Shown here piece by piece: positions 23,406-36,001 of a stretch of DNA of 64,000 bases (its first letter is position 1; each line of letters begins with the position of its first letter). The translations under genes were made by a program, and so were the position numbers. The stretch comes from Paramecium pentaurelia (lineage: Eukaryota; Ciliophora; Oligohymenophorea; Peniculida; Parameciidae): positions 720,656-784,655 of the forward strand of contig CAJJDO010000002.1 in the NCBI GenBank assembly GCA_905183005.1, written 5' to 3'. The notes beneath the pieces were generated by a model. The model did not search any database. It had not been told where the DNA came from and was given only the letters and a program-made list of their open reading frames with translations.

Positions 23406-23716
23406 TCAATTAAATTAAATTATCTCTTCTAAGTACTTAATCATAAACTAAGGGAATTTTTCTTCTAATACCAAATCTGGGATAAGTCTAAAAATTTTTT
23501 AAGCTTTTACTTTTTTTTTCCATCACAATCTTCAACTAAATAAACAAATGATTTATTTTTTTCAAAACAATCAATAATCTTTTTAGGACCTCTTATTCTA
23601 CCAAATTTGCTGTTTGCTGAATTTTCTAATTACTGCCAATATGATTTATCATCTTTTTTATCAATTTTCTTCGATTTTCTGCATAAACTCTAAGTATCAA
23701 ATGAGCGCTAATTCAT
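23406..23716 (-). CDS. Stand-alone chromoshadow-domain protein, 95 aa
   Basis: ATG 23714-23716, TGA 23406-23408, one 23-nt intron at 23488-23510. After about 40 polar residues the protein reads RIRGPKKIIDCF, then FVYLVEDCDGKKK, LIPDLVLEEKFPQFMIKYLE and EIIQF. This follows the HP1 chromoshadow domain: PEKIIG...LMFLMKWK, then a charged loop, then CPQVVISFYEERL. The intron falls within the charged loop. HP1 proteins pair a chromodomain with this dimerisation module; here no chromodomain is encoded, and a tRNA gene begins 227 bp upstream, leaving no room for one. In ciliates HP1-like proteins act in heterochromatin and programmed DNA elimination, but the role of this one is unknown. Confidence 0.72.
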
Positions 23717-23942
23717 AAATTATTAATATTAGAATAAATTTAATTTGCGCTTTATTAAATTATTATATATTAAAGTAAATACTTATATATTACAATATAT
23801 TTCAATAATTAAAAAGTTTATGGATTGAAGTTCAGCTATTATTTTAGAAAAACTAATGTGAATATGCAGACTATTAAATCAATCTAACAGCAGCATTTGG
23901 TCTGCTTAATATTAATAAATTTTTGATATAGCCATTAACATT

Positions 23943-24014
23943 TCCGGTATAGTCTAGTGGTTAGGATATCAGGTTTTCACCCTGGGGACCCGGGTTCAAT
24001 CCCCGGTATCGGAA
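23943..24014 (+). tRNA. tRNA-Glu (anticodon UUC)
   Basis: A full cloverleaf can be drawn. The acceptor arm TCCGGTA pairs with TATCGGA (one G-T). The D arm carries AGTGGTTAGGA. The anticodon stem TCAGG/CCTGG encloses loop TTTTCAC with TTC in the anticodon position. The T arm contains GGTTCAATCCC. A short T-run follows at 24017, a plausible Pol III terminator. No intron, and no encoded CCA. Confidence 0.93.
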
Positions 24015-24171
24015 AATTTTTTTATACTTATTCATTAAAAAATAATTTAAAAATCATCATTTAATATTCTTTGCACCTATGTTTCAAGCTCAGGGAATTG
24101 GATTAATGACTCAAGTTTCGTTTTTACAGTGTTGGGGCAATTGTAATTTAATAAAGTTGGGTCTTGTAAAA

Positions 24172-25333
24172 TCAGATTTAAATAGAATTTGTATTCTTCT
24201 ATTAAATGGCTATTGACCTTATTTCATATAAAAGTATTACAAAATATTAATTAAGTATTCCCATGAAATGATGATTGGAATGGATAGAAGAATTCTCTTT
24301 TACAATTGTACATAATAAATAAAATGCTTCTTTTGATTCCTTATTTTATTTTGTTTGTAATGTTATAAATATTTCATCTAATAGCTATTAATTTTATAAA
24401 ACCCCTGTTAATATAATTTTATATGTTGAAATGATATTAGCTAAAAATTAATAAAATTGAGCCCTATCAAAGCATCTCCATTTTTAATATAATAAACTTG
24501 CGTATTAAAAAGTCAGTAACTCATTAGTAATTTATCTTTAGTGGTTTGATATGTTTTTAAAATATTCAATAATTTAATTTGGATACTCATCAGATAATTG
24601 AACTAACTTTTCAGTAATATTTAATTTTTTAATTGAACCTATAAATAATTCTAAGGCTTTTTTATTTTCTCTAATAGATTATTAAAAAATTCTTATAATT
24701 AATTTTACAACAATTGAAATTAGTTCTTTAATATTATTATTATGTAAAATATAAGAGCATATTACTAATGAATTTGTTATATCAAAACTTAAATTCAGTC
24801 TAGAATATAAGGCAAGCAAACATTCTTTAGCTTATAAACTAAACGATTAAAATTTATTTAAAAGAATAATTTGTTCAATGCATTCAACTATTTATTTTTT
24901 ATCTTATGGTTATAATTCAATTTTTGAAAGAATTAAATTGTAAAATATACAATCTAAATAATCTATTATATAAAATATATCTGAATTTTCTGTAATAATT
25001 TAACAAAAATTGGCATATAAAGATACCAAATATGATAAAAAGTTTAGTTGGATTGATTATTTTATTTATCCTTCATTTGCATTTGCTGTAAACGTATTAA
25101 AGAAATAAAGTGATTCTATCAAAAGTAACCTATTATGTTCTGATTAATTTTAAGAAATTTTTACTCAATAAATCTTAGATATAGTTTTAATTGACATCTG
25201 AAATGAATAATGAAGTAATAATCTTTTGAGGAATATTTTATTAAAGTGCTGCATTAGCTGATTCCTCATTTTCTATATTAGTTTATTACAATATTTATAG
25301 AAGAGAATTAGATGCTACATTAGTTGTAACCAT
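24172..25333 (-). CDS. ARM/importin-alpha-like helical protein, about 378 aa
   Basis: ATG 25331-25333, TGA 24172-24174, one 25-nt intron at 25140-25164 ending CAG. The product is a string of amphipathic helices such as HNRLLLIESLYFFNTFTANA and SLQAKECLLALYSRLN, in the style of ARM or HEAT solenoids. Splicing joins LLK to HNRLLLIE, restoring an importin-like first repeat. No nuclear-import binding groove residues could be confirmed, so the importin-alpha relation is tentative; a different helical-repeat family is possible. The gene is divergent with eIF3f, with only about 110 bp between the start codons. Confidence 0.6.
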
Positions 25334-25444
25334 CCTTTTCCTTTAAAACTATTACTCATTTCTTTGATTTCTTATCTCATTCCTAAACTCTTCTCTCTTC
25401 TACTATATTATTTATTACTCTTATTTCATAAAATAATTTAATTT

Positions 25445-26400
25445 ATGGCACAAGAAACAGTTGATTTATGTTGCAACATAAACTTTGAAATTGATATACA
25501 TCCACTTGTTATCATCTAAATATTAGACTTACATTACAGAAAATTTGGTGCCTCAAGATAAGAGGAAACCATAGTAGGTGGTGCTTTATTAGGAACAGTA
25601 TATACAAATAAGGTTCATATAACAGAATGTTATGCCTTATTAGTTGATCAAGGTGATGAAAATAATGTATTATTGTTCAAAAATCTTTTAGGAGTATACA
25701 TTTGATTTTAGTGATTCTAAAGATTTATACTTAAGCCATTTATAAGCTAATCCATAAGAAGTCCTTTTAGGAGGATTTGTTACAACCAAAAACTTATCAT
25801 TAGATATAGGTGTTGCTTATCTATCAACTGAATTTAGTAAAAAAGAGAACGGATTCAATGCTACTGCAGTATTAGGTTAACCTATAATTCTTAAAATTAA
25901 TCCAACATTAAATACAAATAAGATAGAAATGAGAGTATTTTTATTAAAATAGATAGGCATTTAAACTTAATCAATCATTAAAGCACTATGCAGCAGTGGC
26001 ATCTTTTAATACTATGCCAATAAGAATATCATTTTCAGATGAAAATTTATAATAAGCCTGGCCATTCTTAGCTCCAAATCTATAATAAAAAGATTTTAAA
26101 ATTGTTAATACAACTAATCCAGGATAATTAGTCTAAGAGAATATTAAAAATATAGAAAAAATACTTTAGTATTTGGAGAAAGTTATTGTAAGAAATTCTA
26201 TTATATTATAATAGGCTGGGAATGAAACAGGAGATTAAGAATTTGGAAGAAAACTCTTATCTACTTTGAATCAAATAGATTTGATAAGAAATGAATCTGA
26301 AATTGTATTAAGTCAAGTTGAAGAAGCTTAATTATTTTAATATATTGGAAATTTTGCTTAAGGTTAAGCATTTATTAATGAAAAATTGTAAAAGATATGA
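25445..26400 (+). CDS. EIF3F: Translation initiation factor eIF3 subunit F, about 302 aa
   Basis: ATG 25445, two introns (25667-25691, 25 nt; 25935-25956, 22 nt), TGA 26398-26400. The N-terminal MPN domain opens with IHPLVIIQILDLHYR and VGGALLGTV, then ITECYALLVDQGDE, as in eIF3f. The JAMM metal-binding histidines are not evident, as expected for this non-catalytic MPN subunit. The C-terminus ends QLFQYIGNFAQGQAFINEKL, matching the conserved eIF3f tail (TYLANLTQSQIALNEKL). eIF3f pairs with the eIF3h MPN subunit in the eIF3 octamer on the 40S subunit. Length fits the short protist forms. Confidence 0.88.
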
Positions 26401-26560
26401 AATTTTTTATAAAAATATACCAATAAAAAAATCACCAAAAGTAATTGAAGTATTAATTCATAAATTAATCTTCTTAAAATAATATATTTAAAAATATGTT
26501 CATTTTAATTTCATATTATTGGAATATGAATAACAATATCATTATAGATGTCAATCCTTA

Positions 26561-27841
26561 TCAATAATAATCCTCTTATCTACTTTAAAATTATTCATCA
26601 TCACTATTTGACCATTCTTCTCTTTCTTTTCCATATCCTGATATATTCCCACGACCTCTTCCTCTTCCTCTTCCTCTTTAATTATACATAGTTTTTGAGT
26701 TATTATCATATTTTTTAATTTATTACGGTTAATTTTATTACCAATTCTCAATCTTATTTGTATCTTCATCCAAATAATTAGAATTATTATAATCAAGAGT
26801 TTAATTTTCTTAATAATTTCTATCCTATCTTTATTATTAGTTTTATCCTCTTGTTTTTATTTAAGTTCCTTTTTAAGGATTATAATTTCTTTATTTTTAA
26901 TCCTATTTAACATATTTTTTTTAGAATTGTGCATCTCTTACACCTGCTTAGGTTGGTTAAGGATTTTAAGCACGTACATCATCATGAAATTATTATATTT
27001 TCTTAACATATTTCTCAACAAGGTTTTAAGTGGATTATGCAACTTTATATTATTTGATAGAAATTTCAGCTTCATAAAATGGTTTATAATAATTCTCTAA
27101 ATTCAAACATATATATACTGTGTTATTATAATAATTCCATAGCATTATCTAAATTCTTTTTAAAAGTATTATTCTTATTTGTGATCTCTTTTGCAATCTC
27201 TATCAAAAATGCCTATTTACTTTTTTCAATTTATTAAACTTAAAAAACAAAACTTTCACAATAATCATCAAATTAATAAATCATTGTTTATTTATATCTT
27301 ATACAAGAGATTTATAATGTATTTTCTCTTAAATATTCTCTAATTTTCTCTAAACAAATTTCTGTTTAATTATAGTCTATAATATCATATTATGATAATG
27401 TAATTCTATATTATCTTTTCTAATCTAATATATCTAAATGTTTTGATTTTAGTTCTTTTTTTCTCTCATAACCTAAATATTTAAAAAAAATATACAAAAG
27501 ATTTTTCCTTTTTCGTCATATCCCATTCTAAATGAATAATTGGTAGTATAACTCAATGCAAAAATAATATCAATAGTGAATTCCCATCTCTTTTCACTTT
27601 TAAGCATTTAGCATGCCTTTTCATAGTCTAATTTTGAAATTGCAGATTCAAATCGATAATTTTTTTTTTCTATTTTACTTTCCACATTTATGAATTAATC
27701 TTAAAAGTGTTGTAAATCTATTAGTGCCTCATCAGTTTTAGCTATGATTGTACCAACTTTGGCCTCTATTCTTAAATTGTCATTCAATTTTTGTTATTTG
27801 ACAAACTCTTCTAATTCATCAAATACTTAATTATTGTTCAT
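26561..27841 (-). CDS. Coiled-coil protein with RGG-type tail, 411 aa
   Basis: ATG 27839-27841, two introns (27473-27495, 23 nt; 27097-27118, 22 nt), TGA 26561-26563. The first 300 residues are helical and charged (DELEEFVKQQK, SKIEKKNYRFESAISKLDYE). The C-terminal 110 residues are low complexity: Gln/Asn/Asp-rich, then RGRGRGRGRG, ending in an acidic and Gln-rich tail. Arg-Gly runs typically bind RNA and are arginine-methylated, so an RNP role is plausible, but no RNA-binding domain was recognised. Confidence 0.7.
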
Positions 27842-28961
27842 TTAATTAATTTTTAATAAAAATTAATATTTTCATTATTTAATCATTGTTTTAAGGAAAT
27901 AAGGATTACTAAAATTTATATTTGCATGGGATCTTTGATTTTAATAGGGAGATGATTATTAAATATTAAAATGTCTAAAAAAATCTTTCTTTAATAACTT
28001 TTAAAACTTGACTAGGGATTTTTCTATAAACTTAGTATATGTAACATTATTAAATATTATTAAGCATTTCTAGATATTTAGTGTAATTGACTTTCTAGTA
28101 GGTGATTATTATAATTTATTATTATTCCTTATTTAGATAAGGAAATTATTTTTAATAACGAGGTCTACAAATGATAATCTTTATGAATAAGATTTTCTAA
28201 TTATGGTTTAAAATCCTTCATACTCAATCATAACGAGTTAATATAGATTCATCTTAAATTTGATTAAATAGGATAAAGATTTAATTCAAACTAACATAAA
28301 TACAGAAAATTTATATAAAAATTTTTTTTGGATTAAATAATAAATCAAACAAATTATACTATTTCAAAAAAAGAATTTTAACCAAAAAGGAACTATTCAT
28401 TTTATTTGTATTAAGATATAGTATTTAATTTTTATCATATTTATGAATTAATAACTTATTTTTTTAAGTTTATATTTAATGAAAATGAGTTTTAATTTGA
28501 TATGCAATTATAATTTTTAGATAAAGACTATTTATATTCTCAAAATACAAAAGATTAATTAAGTCATAGTCTAATTAAATTAAAATTAAATATTAATGTT
28601 TGTCTTTAACCTAGTTAGATGAATAATTTTGATAAGTATTCTTTGAGACATCAACATAGATAAATTTATACAATAAAAATGTATGTTGAAAATTATATAT
28701 GTCATTAAATGGAAATTTTATACTAAATTAATAATCTATAAGTAAATTTAGATATAGTTTGATAAATTTTAATGAAAAAAATCTTAGAAATACATTTCAA
28801 AATTACATAATATCCTTATTTAATCACTTAATTTCAAGTAAATAAATTTTTATATAATTCTTTTGATTTGTTTAATCAATTTTATATATATTATATAAGC
28901 TTAAGAAAATATAATATTATGCAGTAACTTAAATACTGTATGAAATTTTTAATAAAATAAA
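27842..28961. other. Long intergenic spacer, no gene recognised
   Basis: About 1.1 kb of very A+T-rich sequence between the 5' end of the RGG-tail gene and the 3' end of the Myb gene. No convincing frame, RNA or repeat was found. Confidence 0.45.
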
Positions 28962-30093
28962 TCAGGTTTATTTATACATTGAATTTCTTAATGGCTAATA
29001 ATATGGTAATAGATAGAATTAAGTGTAGGAAAAATAGATATTTTGAAAATTGAATGGTTAATTATTAATATAAGGGTAGGCCATTTAGATAGGAACATTT
29101 TTAACACTCATTTCAGAAGTCTAAGAATTATCAGAACTTGATTCAGTTTTGACACAAAGTTTCTTTCTTTTTGTTTCTTCTATAATAGATGATATGAGTA
29201 TTGGATCAAAATTATTATATTGGATAATTAGATTAAGAATTTCTTATTCGTCTACCTTATTATCAGAATTCTTCTTATTATATTAAATACTTACAAATCC
29301 TATTTCATTTTAAATTTTTCTCACAATAGAGTTGTAGATATTTTTAATCTAATTATCTGTTCGACCAGGTAATATTTTAGAAATTCCAGCCCAATTTTTA
29401 TTGTTTTTCTGAGCTTCTCTAATTATGATAAGTATTTCATCTTAGTTGAATTCGTTTCTATATTGATATAATGGTTACTTATTTATGCTTGGATTGATAA
29501 CATTATTAAATCGCTCTCGGATTTATTTTGGATACCTTACTGTTTAACTTCTTATTATAAATTCCACTGCAATTTTTATCCAGTCCTTTGGTCCTGAGTA
29601 TTATCTACTCAAATAAAAATTAATACTATCTAAGGTTAATTAGTAAATCATCTTCTTCTTATTTCCAAGGCTGTTCTTTAAGTTTATAATTCAGAAGGCT
29701 CAACCATTTAATTAGTAAGAATTCTTCTGAGATACCTAAAATACTAGAGAGTATCTTAAAGACTTTCCTTTAATACTATACAATGTTTATAAGTAAAAAA
29801 GACTTACAAGTTCATGAAATTTGATTTGAAGCTTTTCCATCAATTTTGAGATACACCATATCAAGAAATACTTTTCTTTGTTTCCCCATTTATGTTTTCT
29901 CTTAGCTTTTGCTCTAAATTGCTAAAATAGTTTTATACTTTTGAAAATCTGAGCTGAAATATTATATAATTTAAAAAGATGTCATGCTTTAATCTGGTAT
30001 CTTTAAAAATTAGCTAATTAGAGGTTTGTCAAGTTCATTATGTAAACCATCACTAATAAAATCAAGAAATTCATTCCAAGTTTGAGGAATCAT
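28962..30093 (-). CDS. Two-repeat Myb/SANT DNA-binding protein, about 350 aa
   Basis: ATG 30091-30093, three introns (29914-29938, 29776-29807, 29605-29626; 25, 32 and 22 nt), TGA 28962-28964. Two Myb repeats lie in the middle. The first reads WKQEEDDLLINL...DWIKIAVEF...QIRERF; the second DEILIIIREAQ...NWAGISKILPGRTDNQIKN. The second has the W, W and the recognition-helix GRTDNQIKN of classical R3 repeats. A basic KRKHKWGNK stretch precedes them, and the tail is Ser-rich then Tyr/Asn/Gln-rich. Sequence-specific transcription regulation is the likely role. A further 21-nt in-frame GTA...AG segment near 29270 could be an additional intron. Confidence 0.78.
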
Positions 30094-31321
30094 TTTAATT
30101 CAAAAATAAATTATCTTTTTTATTATTCCTCTATCCAAATATAAACAAAACTACAGAAATATCTTAAGTTAAATAAATATTAAGAGATACATTAAAATAT
30201 ATAAATATAATATAGTGAATCGTAAAATGATGAAGTTTAAATTTTAATGTCATAAATTATTTTTTGAGAGGATATAATATTTTTGATAATTAAATTATCA
30301 CAATTAATAATATAATATTGATAGCCTTGTTCTCAAGATTAAGAGACATAAATTAAACTTAAATTAAAAATTCATTTCGAATCACTTCATATCAATCATT
30401 CTAATTTTACTATGATGTTAATAAGTCAAAATATAAATTATTTTAAAACTTAAATTTATTCTTAAGAATAATTAACAACATAAAATTATAAACCCATTCT
30501 TAATAAATAGTAGGTAAAATCAAATTATATTAAAATTTTTGAAGATGCAATTGTATTTTACTATATTAATATTCTTAAATCAAAAAAGCTATATATATAT
30601 ATTAATATGAAAGAATCTAAATTAAATATGGAATCATTTTAATACAATTTTATTATATAAGGATTTCTATTAATAATTTTAATAATTATATAATTATTTT
30701 GGATATATGTAGAAATTATGAATTAAGTTTAATTATAATTATCTCTCAATATTAATTATGACTGTCTCTTGTCATTTGTCTAAGAGTTTTATTAACAACT
30801 TAGGAAATTATTTTTAATACTCTAAAAGGATCAATAGAAATACCTAATTAGATGTTCTAATTTATATTATAATGAATGTCTTCAAATAAAAATTATGAAT
30901 TTTATATTATTATTATATATATATCTGAAACCCTAAAATTTGTAAGTTAATTAGTTATTATTATTATTTAATATTTTTTTAATTACTTTAATTAATATTT
31001 CTTCTATTAAAATAATTAAATTAAAATATCAAAAATAGAAAATAATAGACAAAGCATAAACGTTCATTGATGAATTTCAGTCAGATTTAAAAAGAAAAAT
31101 TTATAACAAATTATAAACAAAATTATTTATTTAATGATTATCTTTGCCAATTTTTGTATTAATTAAAGATAATTAATTAGATAAATACAATTAGAAGAAA
31201 TTAATATATGAATTTTTGTTAACTACTTATTCTATTTTCCCAATATTCAGGATTATAATGAGCTTTATTGCTAACACTTAATACTATGACGATATATAAT
31301 TAATCTAAAATATTTTAAAAA
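30094..31321. other. Long intergenic spacer, no gene recognised
   Basis: About 1.2 kb of A+T-rich sequence upstream of the Myb gene and downstream of the scramblase gene, with a short AT-dinucleotide run near 30590. Both strands were read; nothing protein-like or RNA-like was found. Confidence 0.45.
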
Positions 31322-32195
31322 TCATATCGAATTTTGATTCTAATCTTAAGGAGATTCTTCGAAATAATTAAAATCTATGAATAAAGCAGCTGCCAATAGA
31401 AGAGCCTTTTGTCTACTAGTAGATTACTAAGGAAACATTAATCTAAAGTTGGTTGCATCCACATTACATAATGCATTGCAAAACCCAGCAGATTCTTTCC
31501 ACAATTCCGAAACTTTCTTAAGTATATTGATTAATCTATACCTATCCTTGTGAATCAACTATATCAAATCTTGCTCTCTAGCATGCTTCACAAGGTAATT
31601 ATACTAAAAATGGCCATTGACAACAACTTCCTTTAACAGAATATATTAATGAATTATTCTCATCTCTTATTTCAACTCCCTTATCACAACACATAAATGG
31701 GTAGAATATATAACCTATTTTACCTCCATTTTCTAATTAAACTTCCATCATAGGTCTGAAATTAAATATTTTTAATACCTTGCTAGGCAAAGAAATGTAC
31801 ATTTGAATTCTCTGCTTAATCTAAATACTGTGTTCGTGTCTTATTTTTAATCATATTATTTGACTTTCAAATCAAAGGCTCGACAAGCCCCTGGAAGACA
31901 ATTTCTTTACCAGCAGCTACTTTCTTCTTTACATTTAAAAATCGGAGCTTAATGCTTAAAATCTGGTTTATTTCCCATTGTATCAGATTAATAAACATAA
32001 TAAACATTTTTTTTCTCACAGAATCCTAAAGATTCTAAATAGTCAGGACGTTATTTAATGTAAACACTTTGACATCTAGACATTGCATCTAATCCTGAGT
32101 TAAACGAAGTCTAGATTTCTAAAAATAATTACATCGATCTATCCAGGGTTAACATATTGTGGCTAAGGTGATTAGTTTGCTGGTTAATATTACAT
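31322..32195 (-). CDS. Phospholipid scramblase family protein, about 267 aa
   Basis: ATG 32193-32195, three introns (32111-32132, 31756-31778, 31517-31541), TGA 31322-31324. A short Pro/Gln-rich N-terminus leads into YVNPGQID and then the scramblase barrel. Landmarks are CLPGACRAFDLKV, FRLSREFKCTFLCLARP-MMEV, IYSVKGSCCQWPF, then ADxTNFRLMFP-like (VDATNFRLMF) and the C-terminal hydrophobic helix ALLLAAALFIDFNYFEE. These match the order in animal PLSCR proteins, including the last membrane helix with the trailing FE. Two introns fall inside conserved blocks and splicing restores them exactly, which supports the model. Expected role: Ca2+-dependent lipid movement at a membrane. Confidence 0.88.
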
Positions 32196-32487
32196 TTTGC
32201 AAATTTATTTTATTTATTATTAATTGAGATTATTAAGTTAAGAAATAACAACAATTTTATTTATAGAGAAAATTGTGATATTTAAGTTGGATCAAAACAT
32301 AAAAAGAATTTTAATAAAGTTTACAAAATACAAATACTTTAATTTCTAAATGATTAATTAAGATATACTAATATTAAATTGATAATTCTATTCTTTAGTG
32401 ATTAAACAGCGTTTAGATTTACTTAATTTGATTTTATAAAGTTATATTTAGAAACCTATTATTTTTATTAATTAAAATAATCAAATT

Positions 32488-33221
32488 ATGAAAATTTATT
32501 ATGTTAGACATGGACAATCTATGAATAATGTTATTAATGATCTTACAGATTAAGAATATGAAAATCTTCGTTAATTAGATCCATAAATCTCTGAATAAGG
32601 TATAAAATAGGTTAAATTATTGACTGATTATCTTAAATCAAGAAAAATTGAGTTTGAAGAAATTAGATGTTCACCTTAATAAAGAGCAATTTAAACAGCA
32701 TAATTAATTAATGAAGTATATAAGGTTCCTGTTAAAATATAATAAAATTTACATGAAAAAGGTGGTAATTAACTTTAAAATAAAGGTATTCCTGGATTAA
32801 CAAGAAAGTAAATATTTAGAATATTAATAGAGAGTTTTAAAATAAATATCCAGAGTTTGAAATAGATGAAATAATTCAAGATGCAGGATGGTATTTTTAA
32901 GATAAAAGAGAAACTGATGAAGAATGCAGATAAAGGGCAGAAAAAGTAATTCAAGATTTGCATAATGAAAAAAAAAAGTCTATATTAATAATTGGACATG
33001 GAAATTTTATGGATATGGTAATGGGCACTGTTTGTGGAAGAGCATAAAACTCAAAATATTTTTATTATCATTAAAATTGTGGAATTACATTACTTAAAAA
33101 TGATGGTTATGGATTTGAAATTGATTTTTATAATGATTATTCCTTTCTCGAGATGCATTACCTTAAAACAGGGGAAGACTTAATTTTAAAAAGACTTGCA
33201 AATTATAAAGGAAAAATTTGA
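32488..33221 (+). CDS. Histidine phosphatase / phosphoglycerate mutase-like enzyme, 236 aa
   Basis: ATG 32488, one 23-nt intron at 32808-32830, TGA 33219-33221. The extreme N-terminus reads MKIYYVRHGQSMNN, placing the phospho-accepting His at residue 7 in the RHG motif. RCSPQQRAIQTA supplies the second conserved Arg. IIGHGNFMD supplies the second catalytic His. The family includes cofactor-dependent phosphoglycerate mutases and many broad phosphatases; the true substrate cannot be told. The acidic insert before GWYF and the short length fit the small phosphatase branch rather than glycolytic mutase. Confidence 0.85.
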
Positions 33222-33659
33222 AAAATCTAAGGAAATGACATAATATTAAAAATTATTATCATTTAATATTTTAATCCTTAATTGTTAAAGTCAATAATAT
33301 CCTTTATTAAACATATTTTTGAATTAAGTAATCAGAAATGAATGTGACAATATTTATTTATTAAATTATATAAAATACAGTTTCATTTTTTTCTACTACT
33401 TATTAACATACAAATCTAAATTTCACATAAGAAAACTTTATAGATTATTTAAAACTGAGTTTAAAATTAATAGCATCTTAACATAGTATAATTATGAATC
33501 AAAATATAAAGAATTTACAGCTTATTTTAAGATTAATGATAATTTGATAGAAGAGAAAATGGAACAATTTATCAAAGTAAAGTTATTTATATCTCAAATT
33601 AATGCATGAGTATTTTTATTAACTCATAAATTGAATAGAATATGTTGCATAAGTAATTG
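33222..33659. other. Spacer between convergent genes
   Basis: A+T-rich region between the 3' ends of the histidine phosphatase (+) and the reductase (-). It should contain both transcription ends; no signal was recognised. Confidence 0.45.
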
Positions 33660-34610
33660 TCAATGTTTTTATTTATATAGATATTTTACAAAAATGGGTG
33701 ATATGGTATCCATAAACTTCCCTTCGGCTAAACTTAACAAAAATGTTTATATTTGATGTTTTACATGTCCTGCTGTTGCATCCTTATTTCCCAATTATAA
33801 TCTTATATTACTAAAATATATACAAAGCTGCTTTAACACATTGTTATGTTGAAACTGTAAGAGGATCAGTTTAATTTTTTACCATAGCTGTTTAAACAAA
33901 CCCAGGTCTAAATGATAAAATATCAACATTTTCAACTTCAATTTGTAAGGATCTTGTAAAATAATCATTAAATGCCTTTATTTTAAGATAATTCTTACTT
34001 TTGTTGCACTATATACTTGATAATAAGGATAGGCAAATCTTCCTGTTAATGAAGAAAGATTGATAACACCAGACCTTTGCCTTTTCTTCATCATAGGTAG
34101 TAGATATTTTGTCATAAATACTACAGGTATACAATTTATAATAATCTAATTTTATTGATCAATATCAGATGTTTTATGGAATTCCCCAACTGTTAATACT
34201 CCAACATTATTTATAAGAAGACCAATATCCAAATCTTTTATTTCTGAATATATATTTTGAAAGAAATTTTCTTAAAGACATTTTTGAAAATCAGCAACCA
34301 CAATTTTATATTATGGTTTATCATTAATTTTTTTTAACTCTTTTACTAAATTTTCTGCTTTTTATTTATTTCTTGCAACAATACAAACATTAACACCTTA
34401 TTTAGCGAATTCCTTGAAGTTTATAAGATTGATTACCTAACAAAACCCTTTTCCTATTCCATCTGTACCACCAGTAACCAAAGCCCAGCATCCCTTTCCA
34501 TAGATTTATTAGACATTAGAAATCCCAGAAACAATTACTTTACATTCCATAACTAATAAATATCCAAAGTATATCACAACTATCATTCCAATCCACTCTA
34601 TGATTTCCAT
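33660..34610 (-). CDS. Short-chain dehydrogenase, 17-beta-HSD12 / 3-ketoacyl-CoA reductase-like, 293 aa
   Basis: ATG 34608-34610, three introns (34413-34436, 33976-33998, 33802-33823; 24, 23 and 22 nt), TGA 33660-33662. An N-terminal membrane helix (MIVVIYFGYLLV) precedes the nucleotide-binding loop ALVTGGTDGIGKGF. Next come VNVCIVARNK (cofactor specificity), LLINNVGVLT (NNVG), INLSSLTGR with the catalytic Ser, YYQVYSATK with catalytic Tyr and Lys, and RPGFVQT. The order and N-terminal anchor fit the ER enzymes HSD17B12 and plant/yeast KCR, which reduce 3-ketoacyl-CoA in very-long-chain fatty-acid elongation. Substrate is inferred, the fold is certain. The first intron lies in the cofactor helix and is a stopless multiple of three. 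Confidence 0.87.
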
Positions 34611-34893
34611 ATTATTAAAATTAAATTATTAATATTAAATGAAATGGTTATTCTTTTGATTCATAATTAAACTATAAATATTTATTATATTTAATCTTTC
34701 TTAATAAATAACTCTTCAAAGCTGTAATAATTACAATAAATAAACGATTGATTAGTTGAATATCTAAATTATTATAGATACTTAAAGTTTTCAATTATTA
34801 TTTTATAAAATTTAAGAATTATGGATTTAAAATGAAGATAGTGTAGATTTCAAAATTCTATGAAAAATTATTATATTTTTGTTAATATTAATT

Positions 34894-35488
34894 ATGTTAT
34901 AATCATTTTTACTTAGTTTAGCATCTGGCATTGTGCTATTTGTTGTTTACATGTATCATAGGGCAAATTTATCAGAAGGATCAGCTAATTATAGGTATTA
35001 TAATGAAGCAGTGAAAGGAATGTCAAGATGGTTGGAATAGACGGTTGATTTAACCTAATCCCATTTTTAACCATGCAAGTATAGGAGTTTAACATACATA
35101 GAAATTGCGGATATGAGATTGCATTAGTGCATGATAATTATTATTGTCAAAGAAGTGATCTTTTTAAATTGTTGCATCCTGAAGTAGTAGTATAAGATCA
35201 AATGGTATTAAGAGATTATGGAGGTTAAGATTTGGCAAGAAAAATCATCTAACAAAACATGTATGATGCTTTGCCAAACTTTTTATAGTCAAGACCTATT
35301 GAAATTGGATATCATTAAACCCCTCTTGAAACATCAATAATATATCCCTATGCTAAAAATTATTTTCGAACACATACTTTTGGAAAATAAGCAGGTTGTA
35401 TTTTCTAAAAATATTTCCATGTTCCAGGTTAAGAAGAAATTGCATTAAAATCTAATCAATCAACACATTTTCATAATTATATTGATAA
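34894..35488 (+). CDS. Truncated duplicate of the TTLL 5' end
   Basis: Identical to 36002-36596, including the intron (here 35079-35101), and cut by the N at 35489. In the collapsed sequence this is the same gene start as at 36002 and should not be counted separately. Confidence 0.7.
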
Positions 35489-35489
35489 N

Positions 35490-35718
35490 TACAAACATTA
35501 ACACCTTATTTAGCGAATTCCTTGAAGTTTATAAGATTGATTACCTAACAAAACCCTTTTCCTATTCCATCTGTACCACCAGTAACCAAAGCCCAGCATC
35601 CCTTTCCATAGATTTATTAGACATTAGAAATCCCAGAAACAATTACTTTACATTCCATAACTAATAAATATCCAAAGTATATCACAACTATCATTCCAAT
35701 CCACTCTATGATTTCCAT
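35490..35718 (-). CDS. Truncated duplicate of the reductase 5' end
   Basis: Repeats 34382-34610, carrying the ATG, membrane helix, GGTDGIGKG loop and first intron (35521-35544) of the reductase, then is cut by the N. It is an assembly copy, not a second gene. Confidence 0.7.
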
Positions 35719-36001
35719 ATTATTAAAATTAAATTATTAATATTAAATGAAATGGTTATTCTTTTGATTCATAATTAAACTATAAATATTTATTATATTT
35801 AATCTTTCTTAATAAATAACTCTTCAAAGCTGTAATAATTACAATAAATAAACGATTGATTAGTTGAATATCTAAATTATTATAGATACTTAAAGTTTTC
35901 AATTATTATTTTATAAAATTTAAGAATTATGGATTTAAAATGAAGATAGTGTAGATTTCAAAATTCTATGAAAAATTATTATATTTTTGTTAATATTAAT
36001 T

